DNA of 64,000 nt from Macrobrachium rosenbergii (GCF_040412425.1 NC_089784.1:39215570-39279569), one strand, 5' to 3'; positions 42,951 through 56,044 are shown, counted from the stretch's first letter. Program-made: numbers and translations. The notes: a model not told the origin generated them from the letters alone.

Positions 42951-42955
42951 GAATA

Positions 42956-43010
<55 letters not shown>

Positions 43011-43020
43011 TTATATACAT

Positions 43021-43053
<33 letters not shown>

Positions 43054-43092
43054 CATTTATATATATGTGTGTGTGTGAGAGAGAGAGAGAGA
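42830..43092. repeat. (TA)n-(GT)n-(GA)n microsatellite, 160 bp upstream of gene C
   Basis: TA tracts with tttatgaatat interruptions, then short GT and GA tracts ending near 43092. Confidence 0.95.
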
Positions 43093-43248
43093 AAGAGACT
43101 CCTAACACCTGTCTACTGTCATCAGCTACAGGATATTGTCATCCAATTACTCGAACACGAAAAAAAAAGAAAACAAGTTCAAGATGCAATGTGAAATGCG
43201 AGTTGGGTGGAGCAATGAACGCTCCTTTTCAGGTCACTTAATCCGAAC

Positions 43249-43290
43249 TGGCAACTCTAAACGCTGCATGATTTTCAGATATATATACAG
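43249..43290 (+). promoter_or_regulatory. Promoter of gene C: TGGCAACT box and TATA
   Basis: TGGCAACT at 43249-43256 and a TATA-like atatatata at about 43279-43287, roughly 55 bp before the ATG. Confidence 0.6.
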
Positions 43291-43338
43291 GCGTAGCATC
43301 CACCACTGAAGCATAGAATCCTTAGCGAAGACTCCAAC

Positions 43339-44240
43339 ATGAAGCTTGTAAGTGTCCCTTTGTGAGCGAGTGTATGAGAGTTAAAGTTCATTACACATAG
43401 AAAATATAAAATCGGGTCAAACTATATATCATTAATAACTGGGGATAAAGCTTTTTCTGAATCTGTAAACAATATTTTGGTTTAGCGTTATAACAATAGC
43501 CCTACTTGATTATACATGTAATTGAAAGTTAATGTTTATGAAAATAAAATAAAATATACTTCAAACAATAAAGGAAATTTAGGAAGGATGTCAAAGTCCG
43601 CTTGTACAAATGCAAACATAATTTTATTCATTGTTTCCCTTTGAACTCAGGTTATCATCTTATCCTTCCTGGCAACTGTGGCTTTCGCCGCCCCCCAGTA
43701 CGGCTACGGAAGAGGCGGCGGAGGCTCCAGCGAGGAGATCCCCATCCTGAGGGACGATCGCGACCGCGATGACTTCGGGAGGTACAGCGTCAACGTCGAA
43801 ACCGCCAACGGCATCGAACTGGCCGATGCAGGAGCCCCTGACGGACCCAAGGGCGCCGTTGTGGCCTCTGGATTTTTCTCGTAAGCGCTGTTTAAGTCGT
43901 TTTCTAATGTTACAAGAAATTTTTTATCGTTATACATAAGGTAAGTCACTTTTGAAATGTCTGCTTTGACAAACGACATCGATTCTAATAGAACCGTTTC
44001 TACTTCCTGCACAGATACACCTCCCCAGAAGGCATTCCAGTCCACGTGAAATACGTTGCCAACGAGAACGGCTTCCAGCCCCAGTCCGATCTCCTCCCAG
44101 TGGCCCCCGAATTCCCCCACCCAATTCCCCAGTTCGTCCTCGACCAGATCGCCAAGGCTGCTGAAGAAGACAGACGAAGCAGCTCCTCGAGATCTTCCTC
44201 AGGATCGTACGCTCCTCCTCCTCCTCCTCGTTATAATTAG
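43339..44240 (+). CDS. RR-1 chitin-binding cuticle protein (gene C)
   Basis: Secreted structural protein of the exoskeleton, predicted 154 residues. Exons: 43339-43347 (Met-Lys-Leu, then gtaagt), 43651-43880 (acceptor ctcag, donor gtaagc) and 44015-44240 (acceptor cacag). The phases (0, then 2) join cleanly. The signal peptide is MKL + VIILSFLATVAFA, with cleavage expected before APQYGYG. A GRGGGGSS linker and an acidic/basic RDDRDRDD stretch precede the RR-1 domain (about residues 45-108: YSVNVETANGIELADAG ... GFFSYTSPEGIPVHVKY then VANENGFQPQSDLLP). The tail is PEFPHPIPQFVLDQI and a Ser/Arg/Pro-rich end. The RR-1 type and the PIPQFVLDQI tail resemble decapod arthrodial-membrane (soft joint) cuticle proteins; tissue assignment is inference. 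It is the only active unit here without a second exon 3. Confidence 0.93.
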
Positions 44241-44299
44241 GCCAGTGCACTTCGACGTTGGAATGTGGAACGAACGAATCTATTTATTGTAAAATGCAG

Positions 44300-44305
44300 A
44301 TTAAA
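44300..44305 (+). terminator. Poly(A) signal of gene C (ATTAAA)
   Basis: A common AATAAA variant 60 bp after the stop, preceded by a cgaacgaat..atttattgt block conserved in the 3' UTRs of the whole cluster. Confidence 0.55.
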
Positions 44306-45826
44306 CAATAATATAAAGCAATATTATTTCATTTACATCGCAATTATACACTGCCTCTTGTGCATCACTTATAAGAGTTCAATTACCTTAGAATGCTCTG
44401 GTCACAGATTTGATCATTAATCAAAAAATGTTTATTATGTAATTTTCTTTTTTCATAAAACAAGCACAAGCTGACATAGATGTGGCTCCGCTTCGACAGC
44501 CATGGTCAGCCCTATATGAAGGACTCAGAATATACTGTACACGTATCTGGCAGCTTAAATCGTAAATCTGGATTATCTCAGTTAGCTCTAGCTGACGAAG
44601 ATTAATGTCAAACGTAGCAAAGTTAACAGCTATTTCACATGTTACTTTCAAGGTAAGTCTTAAAGGTTTGAGGGGAACTCTTCACATAGTTTAATTTATC
44701 AGTTTTAATTTTCTAAAATCTTTTTGAATAACGATAATGAACTTGTTATTTTCCTGTAGTTTCAGTAAAATCATCCACATCTGCTTACCCAAGCTCACTG
44801 TTGGAGCCATCTGTCTGCAAGAAAAAGTGAGTTTTCTGGCAACAGAATGTGTAAGTGTAAACATTATCCTATCCATTGTTCATGAACCGACCCTTGAACC
44901 CAGAAACTTAAAAACGTAGCGCTTTACAAACGTAGGCCAAGTAAAGGATTCTTATATAGATCTTTTTATAATAAAGATAAACAAATAGTGAAATAAAACA
45001 AGAACTAGCATAGAAGAATAAAGTTAGTAATATATAAAATACAGTAGATAGAGCAGCTGGAATCTCACGATACCCCAGCAATTTCTGTGATTCCACAGGC
45101 TGCTATGTGCAACGGAATGTTCGAAAGATGGTTAATCATACAATGTTGGAACAAAATGTCTAGTCATCATGTTATAATTATTTGGAATTTCATGTGGGAT
45201 TATGAAATCAAAACGGAAATGGATAAAACGGGAAATTACATTAATAAAATCCATCTTCTCACTCTGTGTGAACCCACTACCACTCACACAAGAACACATG
45301 ACCTCTGAGGTCCATTGCAATTACAAGAACGTTTTATTCTTATATAAGTTTCATTGACCTTATTCTCGTTTAGTGTAAAACAAAAAAGCGTTTTAAAACT
45401 TCAGAAAAACCAGCTTGAAAGAAATACACTTCTCGTCATCCAGTGTAAGAAACAGGAATTCTAAAAAGAAGAAATTACGCTTGTCATTTATGAAAACGAC
45501 TTGGCTCATTATTTGTTTTTCAGCCAGTGGCCAAGTTCTTTGGAAATATTGTCTTCGATGGTCTACACTCGTGAACTCTCTCTCTATCTTGCTGTCTGCT
45601 TATCTGCCTGCTTGCTCTTCTTAAAGCGTATCAGTCGATTAAATAGTACCCCACTCTAATAGTCATTATCAGAGTTACAGATCTCGCTAACATTCAGTTA
45701 ATTCAATTACTTCATATCGTAAAGACAATAAAAAGTTTTATTGCCAATCTGAAAAAAGACCGAAACACACTTTCCTTTGACCGTTCGCACTCGTAGCGAT
45801 TATACACCCTCTTTAAAATAACCATC

Positions 45827-45829
<3 letters not shown>

Positions 45830-45886
<57 letters not shown>
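45830..45886. repeat. (GA)n microsatellite
   Basis: Pure GA tract. Confidence 0.95.
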
Positions 45887-45891
<5 letters not shown>

Positions 45892-47399
45892 CTCAGAAAA
45901 AGTATTTTTTTTCCTTAAGAGCATCTACGAGTTCAAGTTTTTCTGACCCCATGCCCGCAATAAAAGAATAAGTAAATAGACTGATCGCAGACCGAGAAAT
46001 ACAGATTACACGAATGAAAAACAGATAAAAGAATCATGCAAAAGTGAATGCAAGCATTGAGATGTGAGTAGCGTTAAGAAAGGATTTTTAAATTTGATAA
46101 CTTGCTTTTCATGTACGAATTGGATGATTCAGTAAGGTAAAGCTGATAGCAATGAGAACAGCCAGTTATTGTTCTTGTTATGATCGATGCCAGTATGGTG
46201 CTTGCATTCATATAAACAAAACGAAATCGATGAACTTATGCAGAATTGCATGTCAATATACGATAAAAAGGAAATTGTATTGAAGGGAGGAAGCGTGTTC
46301 CCAAAATGAAATTGAAAATAACAAATAAAAAAGCAGACAAGTAAATCTTACTACAACTATTAAAAAACAAGCCACAAAAAGAAGGCAAAGTTGCTTCGAG
46401 CTATCATACAAGGCACTTGGTGTGATCAGTTACGCTCTTCTCAGTTCAAAGTTTCGACATTCATGATATTGGCAGGAAGACTGTAATACGAATTTATAGG
46501 AAGGGTAATGTTAATTGCGATATCGTGTCTCCTAGAGTAATGGATGCTAGCATTCTCCGAAACGAGTAGCGTGCATGAACTCTGCAGGCATAGTCACTAA
46601 TGATAGTGGAATTTCATAGTTTGCATCTAAGCGTTCAGGAGATGACTAAACAGGACATCCTCTGGCGATGGGTTCAGTCCTAATTGCCACCTTCTGGGAA
46701 ATGGAGCTGACCATCTCCATCAATTTTATTAGAAATATGAAGATGCTGGAATGCTGGTTGCATCCGGACAGAAGAATCCTCCAGCGATGGCAGGCGTAAG
46801 ATGGAAGGCATGCTGGGTTAATGCTATTCCCAGAGATTTGAGAACCTTACGAACAATACGGCATGTGGTTTTCTGGCGGCATAAGAAGAAATGCACGATG
46901 TGCTCTGAAGATGAAGGCGCTGGGTCGAAGGTAACAAGAATCGTCAAGTATCCAGAACCATAAGCTCAAGATTATAAAGAGTCTTCTGAATAACGTCCAA
47001 TCTAACAATTCTTTACCTGCATTTGGTTCCATTCAGTCACATTTTCCTGCACTTTTCAACAGGAGTTCTTTCACCTTTATTGAGCGCCTCCCTATTCTTT
47101 TTTCTTCACCTCTCTCCCCTTTTCCTTCAGACTCGGCCAAGATAAGGGCATGAGGGTACACGTCCCATTGGCCTTTCGCATAAAAGACTGTAACCTTTAC
47201 TAATAAGAGCTCGTGCATTTAAATATAACCGAAGGCTTGCCCGAAGCAAACCAGGTCAGTTATAATTGGAAAATATTGAGTTTTTGAATTAGCAAACTGC
47301 GTAGTCTCGGAGGATTTATTGCCTCTCAATATAGTATAACGGCAGCCATTTTAAAGACTGGTGCCTTAGGGTTTACACATAATAAAGTAATTAGTTAGT

Positions 47400-47400
<1 letters not shown>

Positions 47401-47467
<67 letters not shown>
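47401..47467. repeat. (GA)n microsatellite
   Basis: Pure GA tract following agttagttagttag. Confidence 0.95.
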
Positions 47468-47470
<3 letters not shown>

Positions 47471-47935
47471 GAAACACTGTATTTTTATATCTGTCGCGCC
47501 GCAGCTGTGAAACTTTTACCTCATTTAGAACCATTAATCTTGAAGATTGTCAATACGTGTGATTACCCTGAAGAAATTTAAATTTCTGTAATGCTTAACT
47601 ATTAATTTTTCGGTCTCAATCGCAGTTTATTATTTCTTTTACATAGGAAGTTCTACTATGGCCATTTGATTGTTTGGGGAAAAATATTTAACATCTTTTT
47701 TTATCTCTTTATTACTTTCTTACCAAAAAACAAATGAAATGATTAAATGTTAATCAGCATTTTTTATTTTTTTATTTCAGGCATTATTATGCTCCATCTT
47801 ACCAATGAAACCATCGCGTCTGTCGGCTGTGAACTCCGCACCGTTGCTATTTTTACCATTTTGTTGTGATTTCATTAACACACCAATCCCTTGGTCCCTG
47901 ATTCTCAGATGCTTCAGTCGGTCTCTTCAGCTCAC

Positions 47936-47939
<4 letters not shown>

Positions 47940-48004
<65 letters not shown>
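47940..48004. repeat. (GA)n microsatellite
   Basis: Pure GA tract, about 310 bp upstream of the gene D promoter box. Confidence 0.95.
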
Positions 48005-48006
<2 letters not shown>

Positions 48007-48317
48007 CTACAATTTGCAGAGAGATGTAGATAAAAAGAAAGAGAGGGGAGAGCGAGAAGGATAAAGATAAAGAAAAGGAACGAAAAATTAATCCGGAAGG
48101 AAAATAGTCCCAAGCATATACATATAGTCCCAGAGTTTCTACCAAAGAGAAACATAATATACACTTAAGCCCATACACTAGAGAAACTGAAAGTCGCTGT
48201 ATGCTGCTCCGTTTGATGTGCACACGAAATAGTTCTCTGGCAAAAACCAAAGTTCACGATGCGCTGTAAAGGTGGCGAAATGAATGCCGTCTAGACGCTG
48301 TCACAAAATGTTGTTGT

Positions 48318-48363
48318 TGGCAACTCGGGTCCAGAGAGGCCGTTCCAGTTTGGTTCTATATAA
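48318..48363 (+). promoter_or_regulatory. Promoter of gene D: TGGCAACT box and TATA
   Basis: TGGCAACT at 48318-48325 and TATATAA at 48357-48363, 55 bp before the ATG. Confidence 0.65.
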
Positions 48364-48417
48364 GAGGTGAAAAGCGGATACGGGCTATCACACAACGCCC
48401 CTTGCAAGCACGGTACC

Positions 48418-49641
48418 ATGAAGCTCGTAAGTGATGCGGTTGTATCTAGTGTAGCTGTCGATTGGTTAAGGAAATTAGAACATAAGGAAGATTTGGATAT
48501 AATTGTAGAAAATAAGAGTAAGATTTCTTTCACAACGTTAGAGAGGCTAGCAGGACTGGTCCTCAGGGTTGGAAAAGTTTTCAATATTTGTGGAAAATAA
48601 AAGCTAAATATTTTTTGCCTTTTAGTTTGTAATTTCTTAAAAGTTACCTTTGCCTACATCTCTGGAATTGATTTTCATTCTACTGCATTTAATAATAGAT
48701 ATTCGTATGAAAAACAACTACTTCTATTTTCTTCGATATTCATCTTATGAATAAATCGGTAATAACTCTATATCTGAAAAATAAATAAATTCCTGTTAAA
48801 CCAATTCATAAAACTTCAGTTCATTTTCTTATTAGTAAGGGCACTAGATATACAAAGCATTCGGGACAAGAATATGCAGTTCGGCAGCTGGAGCTACATA
48901 CTAACCATGAACTGTTGTCATGGACCAGCCCATAAAGTATGAAACAGACGATAAGACGAAATCAAGGTAGCACCCAGCCTACAAGTGACGTATTAAGCAT
49001 TGATTATTTTTCCCACATTTCAGATCTTTGCCATCACTACTTTGGTCGCAGTGGCCTTTGCCGCCCCCCAGTACGGCTACGGAAGAGGCGGCGGAGGCTC
49101 GAGCGAGGAGATCGCCATCATCAGGGACGATCGCGACCGTGATGACTTCGGGAGGTACAGCGTCAACGTCGAAACCGCCAACGGCATCGAACTGGCCGAT
49201 GCAGGAGCCCCTGAAGGACCCAAGGGCGCCGTTGTGGCCTCTGGATTTTTCTCGTAAGTTTATATGACTGGAGTTCTCATGTCTTTTTTTTTACGATTGA
49301 TTGGGCGATGTCTTTTGACATCACTGCCTACTGTCGTAATGATTTACAATATGACCCAGTAAAATAAAAATTTCACCTCCATATTAGCAAAAAAAAAAAT
49401 GATTTTTTTACCTTCCAGATACACCTCTCCAGAAGGTATCCCTGTGCACGTGAAATACGTTGCCAACGAAAATGGCTTCCAGCCCCAGTCTGACCTCCTG
49501 CCAGTGGCTCCCGAATTCCCCCACCCGATTCCCCAGTTCGTCCTGGACCAGATCGCCTTCGCTGCTGAGGAAGACAGGCGTGGCAGTTCATCAAGATCGC
49601 CCTCAGGATCTTATGGTCCTCCCCCACCTCGTTACAATTAG
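48418..49641 (+). CDS. RR-1 chitin-binding cuticle protein (gene D)
   Basis: Secreted cuticle protein, predicted 153 residues. Exons: 48418-48426 (Met-Lys-Leu, gtaagt), 49024-49253 (acceptor tttcag, donor gtaagt) and 49419-49641 (acceptor ttccag). Signal peptide MKL + IFAITTLVAVAFA, then APQYGYGRGGGGSS. The RR-1 domain runs from YSVNVETANGIELADAG through GFFSYTSPEGIPVHVKYVAN to GFQPQSDLLP. The tail is PIPQFVLDQIAFAAEEDRRG and a Ser/Pro-rich end, PPPPRYN. The mature protein differs little from C, mainly EEIAII for EEIPIL and the start of the tail. Intron 1 (597 bp) is unlike that of E and F. An intact second exon 3 (50194-50416) lies downstream and could be an alternative end. Confidence 0.93.
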
Positions 49642-49695
49642 ATTATCTCGGTGCTGGAAAGTCGAACGAGCGAATGTATTTATTATGAAATAACG

Positions 49696-49701
49696 AATAA
49701 A
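49696..49701 (+). terminator. Poly(A) signal of gene D (AATAAA)
   Basis: Fifty-five bp after the stop. Confidence 0.7.
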
Positions 49702-49854
49702 CGATGATCTAACATATTTGACACTTTAAGTTTTATTCTTGTACCAAAGAATAATTCATTTTCTGGTAACAATTGTTAAGTGCATTGTACTCAGAGCTTT
49801 TCATGTGTATACGTAAAAGCAATGTTTTGTGTTTACGTACTTATTTCATTTTAG

Positions 49855-49933
49855 TAAAATTACATTGGCCGATGGCCGATGCAGGATCCCCCGACTGGCC
49901 CAAAGGCGCCGTTGTGGCCTCTGGATTTTTCTC
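49855..49933 (+). pseudogene. Exon-2 remnant D2, possible small exon
   Basis: It matches the last part of exon 2 (GCCGATGCAGGA through GGATTTTTCTC) behind an acceptor-like ttatttcattttag and before a perfect donor gtaagt. A 7-bp tandem copy (ggccgatggccgatgc) makes it 79 nt, so if spliced in it would shift the frame. The first two thirds of exon 2 and exon 1 are missing. Confidence 0.7.
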
Positions 49934-50193
49934 GTAAGTTGAAAAGCCCCAGAATGTATAGTGTTTTTTAGGAGCAATTTATCTTCAACGTGACCAGTCA
50001 TGAAACTGCACAAGACTAACATGTAGCAATAAATCTTCTATTTATTGCTCATGCATGGGGTTTCTAATCCATGGAAACTGATACAATAAGCTGCGTCTTT
50101 TTTCGCAGGTTCCACAAGAAATGTGTGTATAATAATAATGATAACAATAGTTAGGGGTACGCTTGTTGAGTTGGTTATTGTTTTTGTTTTTAG

Positions 50194-50416
50194 CTACACC
50201 TCTCCCGAAAGGGTTCCAGTCCTGGTAAAATACGTTGCCAACGAAAATGGGTTCCAGCCCCAGTCCGACCTCCTGTCAGTGGCTCCCGAATTCCCCCACC
50301 CAATTCCCCAGTTCGTCCTCGACCAAATCGCCTTTGTGGCTGAAGATGACAGACGCAGCAGGTCCTCAAGGTCTTCCTCGGGATCTTATGCTCCTCCCCC
50401 ACCACGCTACAATTAG
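50194..50416 (+). CDS. Second exon 3 of unit D (D2), intact
   Basis: The acceptor tttttag ends at 50193 and the exon opens in phase 2 (C-TAC-ACC), so gene D exon 2 could splice to it in frame. It encodes YTSPERVPVLVKYVANENGF, QPQSDLLSVAPEFPHPIP, QFVLDQIAFVAEDDRRSRSS and a PPPPRYN end, with TAG at 50414-50416 and its own AATAAA. Compared with exon 3 of D, several residues of the chitin-binding surface differ (SPERVPVLV against SPEGIPVHV). No complete gene of its own is present: exon 1 and most of exon 2 are lacking. It is either an alternative terminal exon of D or a truncated paralogue still free of stops. Confidence 0.75.
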
Positions 50417-50481
50417 GGCACTATTTTTCCATGCTGGAATGTGCAACGAACGAATGTATTTATTGTTATGTTGAAGTGTCC

Positions 50482-50487
50482 AATAAA
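50482..50487 (+). terminator. Poly(A) signal after D2 (AATAAA)
   Basis: Sixty-six bp after the D2 stop; its presence fits use of D2 as a terminal exon. Confidence 0.6.
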
Positions 50488-50665
50488 TGCTTACTAATAG
50501 CTATAGCATTTTCTCTTCCATGTCAAGAGGAGCGCATCATACATGACATTTGCAAAAATACTGTGAATTGCTGATTAGCTTTGAACTGACATTTCAGAGT
50601 GAGGATGTCACTTGGGAATTATTGTGGAATCTAGTTTAAAAATTTATGTAAGTTATTACTTCATT

Positions 50666-50914
50666 TTACTGAAAATTTAAGTTTAACGATGCCCCGTAGG
50701 GGGTAGCGCCCTCAGTGTGGTGTACTGTAGGTATTACTAAAGTCTGTTTGCAGCGACCCTTCAGCCAGTAGCTGCACTCAGCTTTTAGCCTTGCACCTTC
50801 TGTTCCTTCAGCCCCGCTTCCGTTCTTCAGTTTTGTTCCTCTCAGTTCCACTCGTAGATCCTTGAATTTTATTTGTTTTATTTCATGAATTTCTTTATCG
50901 TGCTGTCCAACCAC
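50666..50914 (-). CDS. Unrecognised 82-codon frame, duplicated
   Basis: The frame has a counterpart at 57072-57329 (85 codons) with the same start (MVGQH.KEIHE) and the same end (YGASLNLNFQ); indels between the two are multiples of three. I recognise no domain. The DNA just upstream, in another frame, reads DDFEKELEWLDSTIKKFMK, like a retroelement gag helix, so this may be an old retroelement piece. Confidence 0.2.
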   Translation of the reverse strand: MVGQHDKEIHEIKQIKFKDLRVELRGTKLKNGSGAEGTEGARLKAECSYWLKGRCKQTLVIPTVHHTEGATPYGASLNLNFQ

Positions 50915-52798
50915 TCCAGCTCCTTTTCAAAGTCGTCATCGTTGAATGGCCGAAAGTTCCCCAGTGCTTGGCTTGGAAAACCTATAATTCATAAATTAAT
51001 TTAATTTTACCAAAGACTCGTCAGACCATTGATAACAGCTTTATACATTCAGCTCTGGCTAACATAATTTTAGTCAGAACAGGTTTCTGGCGGGCACTGT
51101 TAAACTCACCTTCGATAAAAACAAGAGTAAAAGATTAATATTCAAATATAGCACAAATTTAACGCAAAATTTTAGCAATATAAGTGGCCAGTAGAACAAC
51201 TTATTACTAAGATAAAAGTCGGCGTTGTTTGAAAAGCAGCAATGATAAAATAACTTTTGTATGAGATTTTGAAGATGATTTCTCTTGAGTGTGACAAGAA
51301 TCATAGCCACTCTGTCTCAAAAAATGATTTGCATTGTGGCTCGTGTTAAGAAGAAAAGGTACCTTAGAAACATTACATTAATTCCTGAAAAGAACTTTCC
51401 TTTCTGAATACTGCATAATTATATCACTGGAGGAAAGGAAAAGTAAAACTAGACAATGACTGTTCTTGATTTGACTCCATTGACTTTCGTGACCTCATTG
51501 TGACCCATGCTCCCTTTAACCTTGTCTGCCAAGGCTGGCTGTAAATATTTCGTTATATATTGTTTTCCAGCTGAACTGATGCAGTTTGGATTCGGAATCC
51601 ACCTGATTACCAAGCAAGGAATGGGAATTATAAAATGAAGTTTAATTTTTAGAACTATTCCCTCCAAATATAGAACTGACCTAACATACCGTCAGTAACG
51701 GAAAATTATAACACAAAATATAAATATGAAAGGCGTTTAGCAAACTTTTGTGCTATTAGTGGTTATTCTGTGAACAATTCTGTGCACTGCCGAGCTTCTG
51801 CTATGGAATATCCTCCGCCCCACCCCAAAAAAAAAATAAATAAAAGAACAATTTAATGGTACTCCAGGAGGTGAGATTCAGCAGTTTTTTTTTATTGCAA
51901 TGATTCTGTTTTATTTATTTACATTTTCTTTACTCTTTTTATACAAAATGACAAGATTGAGAAGTTAGCACTGGAATACCGTCGGGGTTGCGTTATATTA
52001 TAACGAAATGTAAAAACAAAAATTTCTGCTACAACAGCGTTTTTCATTTTTCTAACTTTTTTTATACTTATCTTTTGTACTATTACTGTAAAACAAGTTA
52101 TCCTTACAAATTGCTCAGAATACAATAAAAACTTTGCAGGAACTAAAATGCAAGTTAATTTTCCGGTGGAAAGTGGTGTCATATTATTGCTGTTAGAGTA
52201 AATATAAAGAAAGAGAAGGTAGGAAGGATACTCATCCCAACGGGAAAAGCCTCAGTCTCATCAAAGTCGTTGACCTGGAAGAGATGGCATTAAAAACCGT
52301 TCGCTCCTGCTGAGGTGACCAAGTTGCTAGCACCTCATGACTGGTGGTGTTTGATAACCCCGTCATATATAGTCTGACCAAACATTGATTTTAATAACAG
52401 AAAAAAGAACTTTTTTTTAGTAGGGTTGTCAATGCTTATAAGAATATTTAAATGAACCAAGTTCAATTTGAAAAATAAGTATCACATTCAAGGATGGTAA
52501 CATAATGTCGGTAGCACTCTGTTGTAAGGAATTTCGAATAAAAGCATAGCCTATATTTTTGCAGTGTTACTAGGACTCATAAGCATAGTTTTTTGTATTA
52601 AAATGTCAGGACATTTTGAGATCAAGAATTTTAGAATATGAATGTGAAATGTGTAAGGGCATCATAAGTAGTTGAGTACAATTGACAATATAATTTTGGA
52701 AAACACAGAGATTTTAATAGAACAATACAATGTTTTATTGCGATAGTAATATAATTTGCACTTGATCATAAGGTCATGGAATGTGATGAATGTAATTA

Positions 52799-52977
<179 letters not shown>

Positions 52978-53276
52978 ACTATAAAAGCCACAATGCCTTC
53001 TTAACTTCTCGGATTCTTAGCGCTTTTTGGATATGCTTGTCACTACAAATACTTGGATACATGTGCAAAAAATATGAGGCATTTATGATGTCCGGTAGCA
53101 GGATACGAACCCGCATCCCACAATCACAACGACGTCACGTTGTCGACCTGACCACGGGCTACCGGACATCATAATTACTTCTCATATCTTGCACTTGGAT
53201 CCAAGGCTTTGCAGTGACAAGCGTATCCAAAAAGTGCGAAGAATTCGAGAAGTTAAGAGGGCATTGTGGCTATTAC
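52978..53276. mobile_element. Foldback element with tRNA-like centre, type 1 (copy b)
   Basis: Left arm 52978-53099 and right arm 53157-53276 are inverted repeats of about 120 bp. Inner ends are atgatgtccggtagc and gctaccggacatcat. The 57-bp centre plus the arm ends, read on the minus strand, has TGGTCAGGTCGA and GGTTCGTATCC, near-matches to the A and B boxes. Outer arms match the copy at 27379. Confidence 0.85.
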
Positions 53277-53315
53277 AATTATATACGTATTTGGTAAAAG
53301 TGACCAGTAGATTCT

Positions 53316-53880
<565 letters not shown>

Positions 53881-53996
53881 GTTACCATTGCCTTTTCTTT
53901 TATTTGCAGCCAGAATCCGTTAAGAGGAACATCTAAATTTTGATAAAATGTATTTACTCGTGTATGTGTAAAAACTGATATGTATACAGTGTATAC

Positions 53997-54370
<374 letters not shown>

Positions 54371-54479
54371 TCCAAAAATTTTTAAAATGTACATGATGAA
54401 AAAATGTTTTTTATGTGTAAACATCTACATGATGAAAAAATGTATTTACTATAGGTATGTGTAAAAATTAATATATACT

Positions 54480-54492
54480 GTATATACATATA

Positions 54493-54567
<75 letters not shown>
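54480..54567. repeat. (TA)n microsatellite at the left edge of unit E
   Basis: TA tract ending where the E and F units begin to match (54568 and 61468). Confidence 0.9.
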
Positions 54568-54570
<3 letters not shown>

Positions 54571-54821
54571 GCTACACTAAACCTGATACAATTTTATTGA
54601 TTACAGGATGAACAGCTTCACAATACGAAATAAGGTGACTGATACAAATGAAAGGATGAGATCAGAGAGAGAAAGAAGAGAGTGAGAAGAGATAAAGTTG
54701 GGAAATAGAGGCATATCAACATTGCATAAGTATAAAATCAAAGTTCATGAACGGGAGAATTCTCCAAATAGGATCATGGTTTGAATGAATGTATGGTCCA
54801 GTTCACAGATAAATGGCAACG

Positions 54822-54859
54822 TGGCAACTAGCTGTGGGAGGGGTCCGTTAGCATATAAA
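54822..54859 (+). promoter_or_regulatory. Promoter of gene E: TGGCAACT box and TATAAA
   Basis: TGGCAACT at 54822-54829, preceded by a second aatggcaac at 54812, and TATAAA at 54854-54859. A TCACAGT initiator-like sequence lies about 30 bp further. Confidence 0.7.
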
Positions 54860-54906
54860 GATGTATCGCGACTGCAGACCATCACAGTTCTTCGACAGAC
54901 ACCGAC

Positions 54907-56036
54907 ATGAAGTTTGTAAGTTCCCGCAAAGAAACTCACGTTCATCCAGCTTGGGTTAATATGAATTACAATTATAAAGGGGGCACTCAAGGGACAATTT
55001 TAAGTTTCAGGGAGAATGGGAAGACCGCAGCTATACTAATAATTTTAGAGAAAATTTTATGTCTGAAGTGCATTAAGAAATCTACGTGATCATATTCCCA
55101 AAGCATCATTATTCTTTTTCGAGTCTGCAGTCACGCAGGATTGGATAAATGAAGTGGTTTCATTTTGACAAACACACATTGAAAGATAATAGCCTACTCA
55201 GAAACTGAAAATCAGATTATAAACCAATAACAAAGACTTAGATGATTATATTTTGACAAGTTCACTTAAAAATATATAGATAATATTGTAAGCTTACTTT
55301 GCAGTGGACACTGTCCAACATGGTGAAAACGGTAACTACAAATGCTACGGATCTCTCCCAGGCAACTGAACGCTTGCTTCCATTTCCAGGTAATTGTAAT
55401 TGCTTCCTTGGTCGCAGTGGCCGTTGCCGCCCCCCAGTACGGCTACGGAAGAGGCGGCGGAGGCTCCAGCGAGGAGATCGCCATCATCAGGGACGATCGC
55501 GACCGCGATGACTTCGGGAGGTACAGCGTCAACGTCGAAACCGCCAACGGCATCGAACTGGCCGATGCAGGAGCCCCTGAAGGACCCAAGGGCGCCGTTG
55601 TGGCCTCTGGATTTTTCTCGTAAGTTTATATGTCTTTTTTTACGATTGATCGGGCGATGTCTTTTGACATCACTGCATACTGTCGTAATGATTTACAATA
55701 TGACTCAGTAAAATAAAAATTTCAGCTCCATATTAAAAAGAAATGATTTTTTTACCTTCCAGATACACCTCTCCAGAAGGTATCCCTGTGCACGTGAAAT
55801 ACGTTGCCAACGAAAATGGCTTCCAGCCCCAGTCTGACCTCCTGCCAGTGGCTCCCGAATTCCCCCACCCGATTCCCCAGTTCGTCCTGGACCAGATCGC
55901 CTTCGCTGCTGAGGAAGACAGGCGTGGCAGTTCATCAAGATCGCCCTCAGGATCTTATGGTCCTCCCCACCTCGTTACAATTAGATTATCTCGGTGCTGG
56001 AAAGTCGAACGAGCGAATGTATTTATTATCAAATGA
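54907..56036 (+). CDS. RR-1 cuticle protein with frameshifted C-terminus (gene E)
   Basis: Exons: 54907-54915 (Met-Lys-Phe, gtaagt), 55390-55619 (acceptor ttccag) and 55763-56036 (acceptor ttccag). Predicted 170 residues. Signal peptide MKF + VIVIASLVAVAVA, then APQYGYG, the RDDRDRDD stretch and an intact RR-1 domain identical in D, E and F over most of its length. One C is missing in the run after GSYGPP (tcctccccacctc, against tcctcccccacctc in D and F). The usual PPPPRYN end is therefore replaced by HLVTIRLSRCWKVERANVFI then IK. The new stop (56034-56036) sits 2 nt before the AATAAA. The core is unaffected, so the protein may still function; a sequencing or assembly error in the C run is the main alternative. 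Confidence 0.88.
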
Positions 56037-56038
56037 CG

Positions 56039-56044
56039 AATAAA
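56039..56044 (+). terminator. Poly(A) signal of gene E (AATAAA)
   Basis: Only 2 nt past the shifted stop codon. Confidence 0.65.

Larger units (their letters stand above)
44306..48317. other. Intergenic region between C and D
   Basis: No recognised gene. GA microsatellites lie at 45830-45886, 47401-47467 and 47940-48004. Open frames such as 44737-44919, 46729-46963 (both strands) and 45087-45308 show no domain. Confidence 0.45.

Noticed and set aside
49028..49267. Alternative + frames over exon 2 and exon 3 (Ser/Pro/Arg-rich)
   Set aside because: They are out of frame with the conserved cuticle protein and repeat in each paralogue only because the DNA is duplicated.
49373..49627. Arg/Gly-rich minus-strand frames opposite cuticle exons, also at 921-1124, 43930-44250, 50190-50405, 55705-55938 and 62640-62891
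   Set aside because: They are antisense shadows of GC-rich exons; the sense strand has splice sites, the RR-1 motif and a poly(A) signal.
54907..55089. 60-codon frame starting at exon 1 of gene E (and its like in F)
   Set aside because: It reads through intron 1; the gtaagt donor after the third codon and the homologous splicing of C and D show it is intron.
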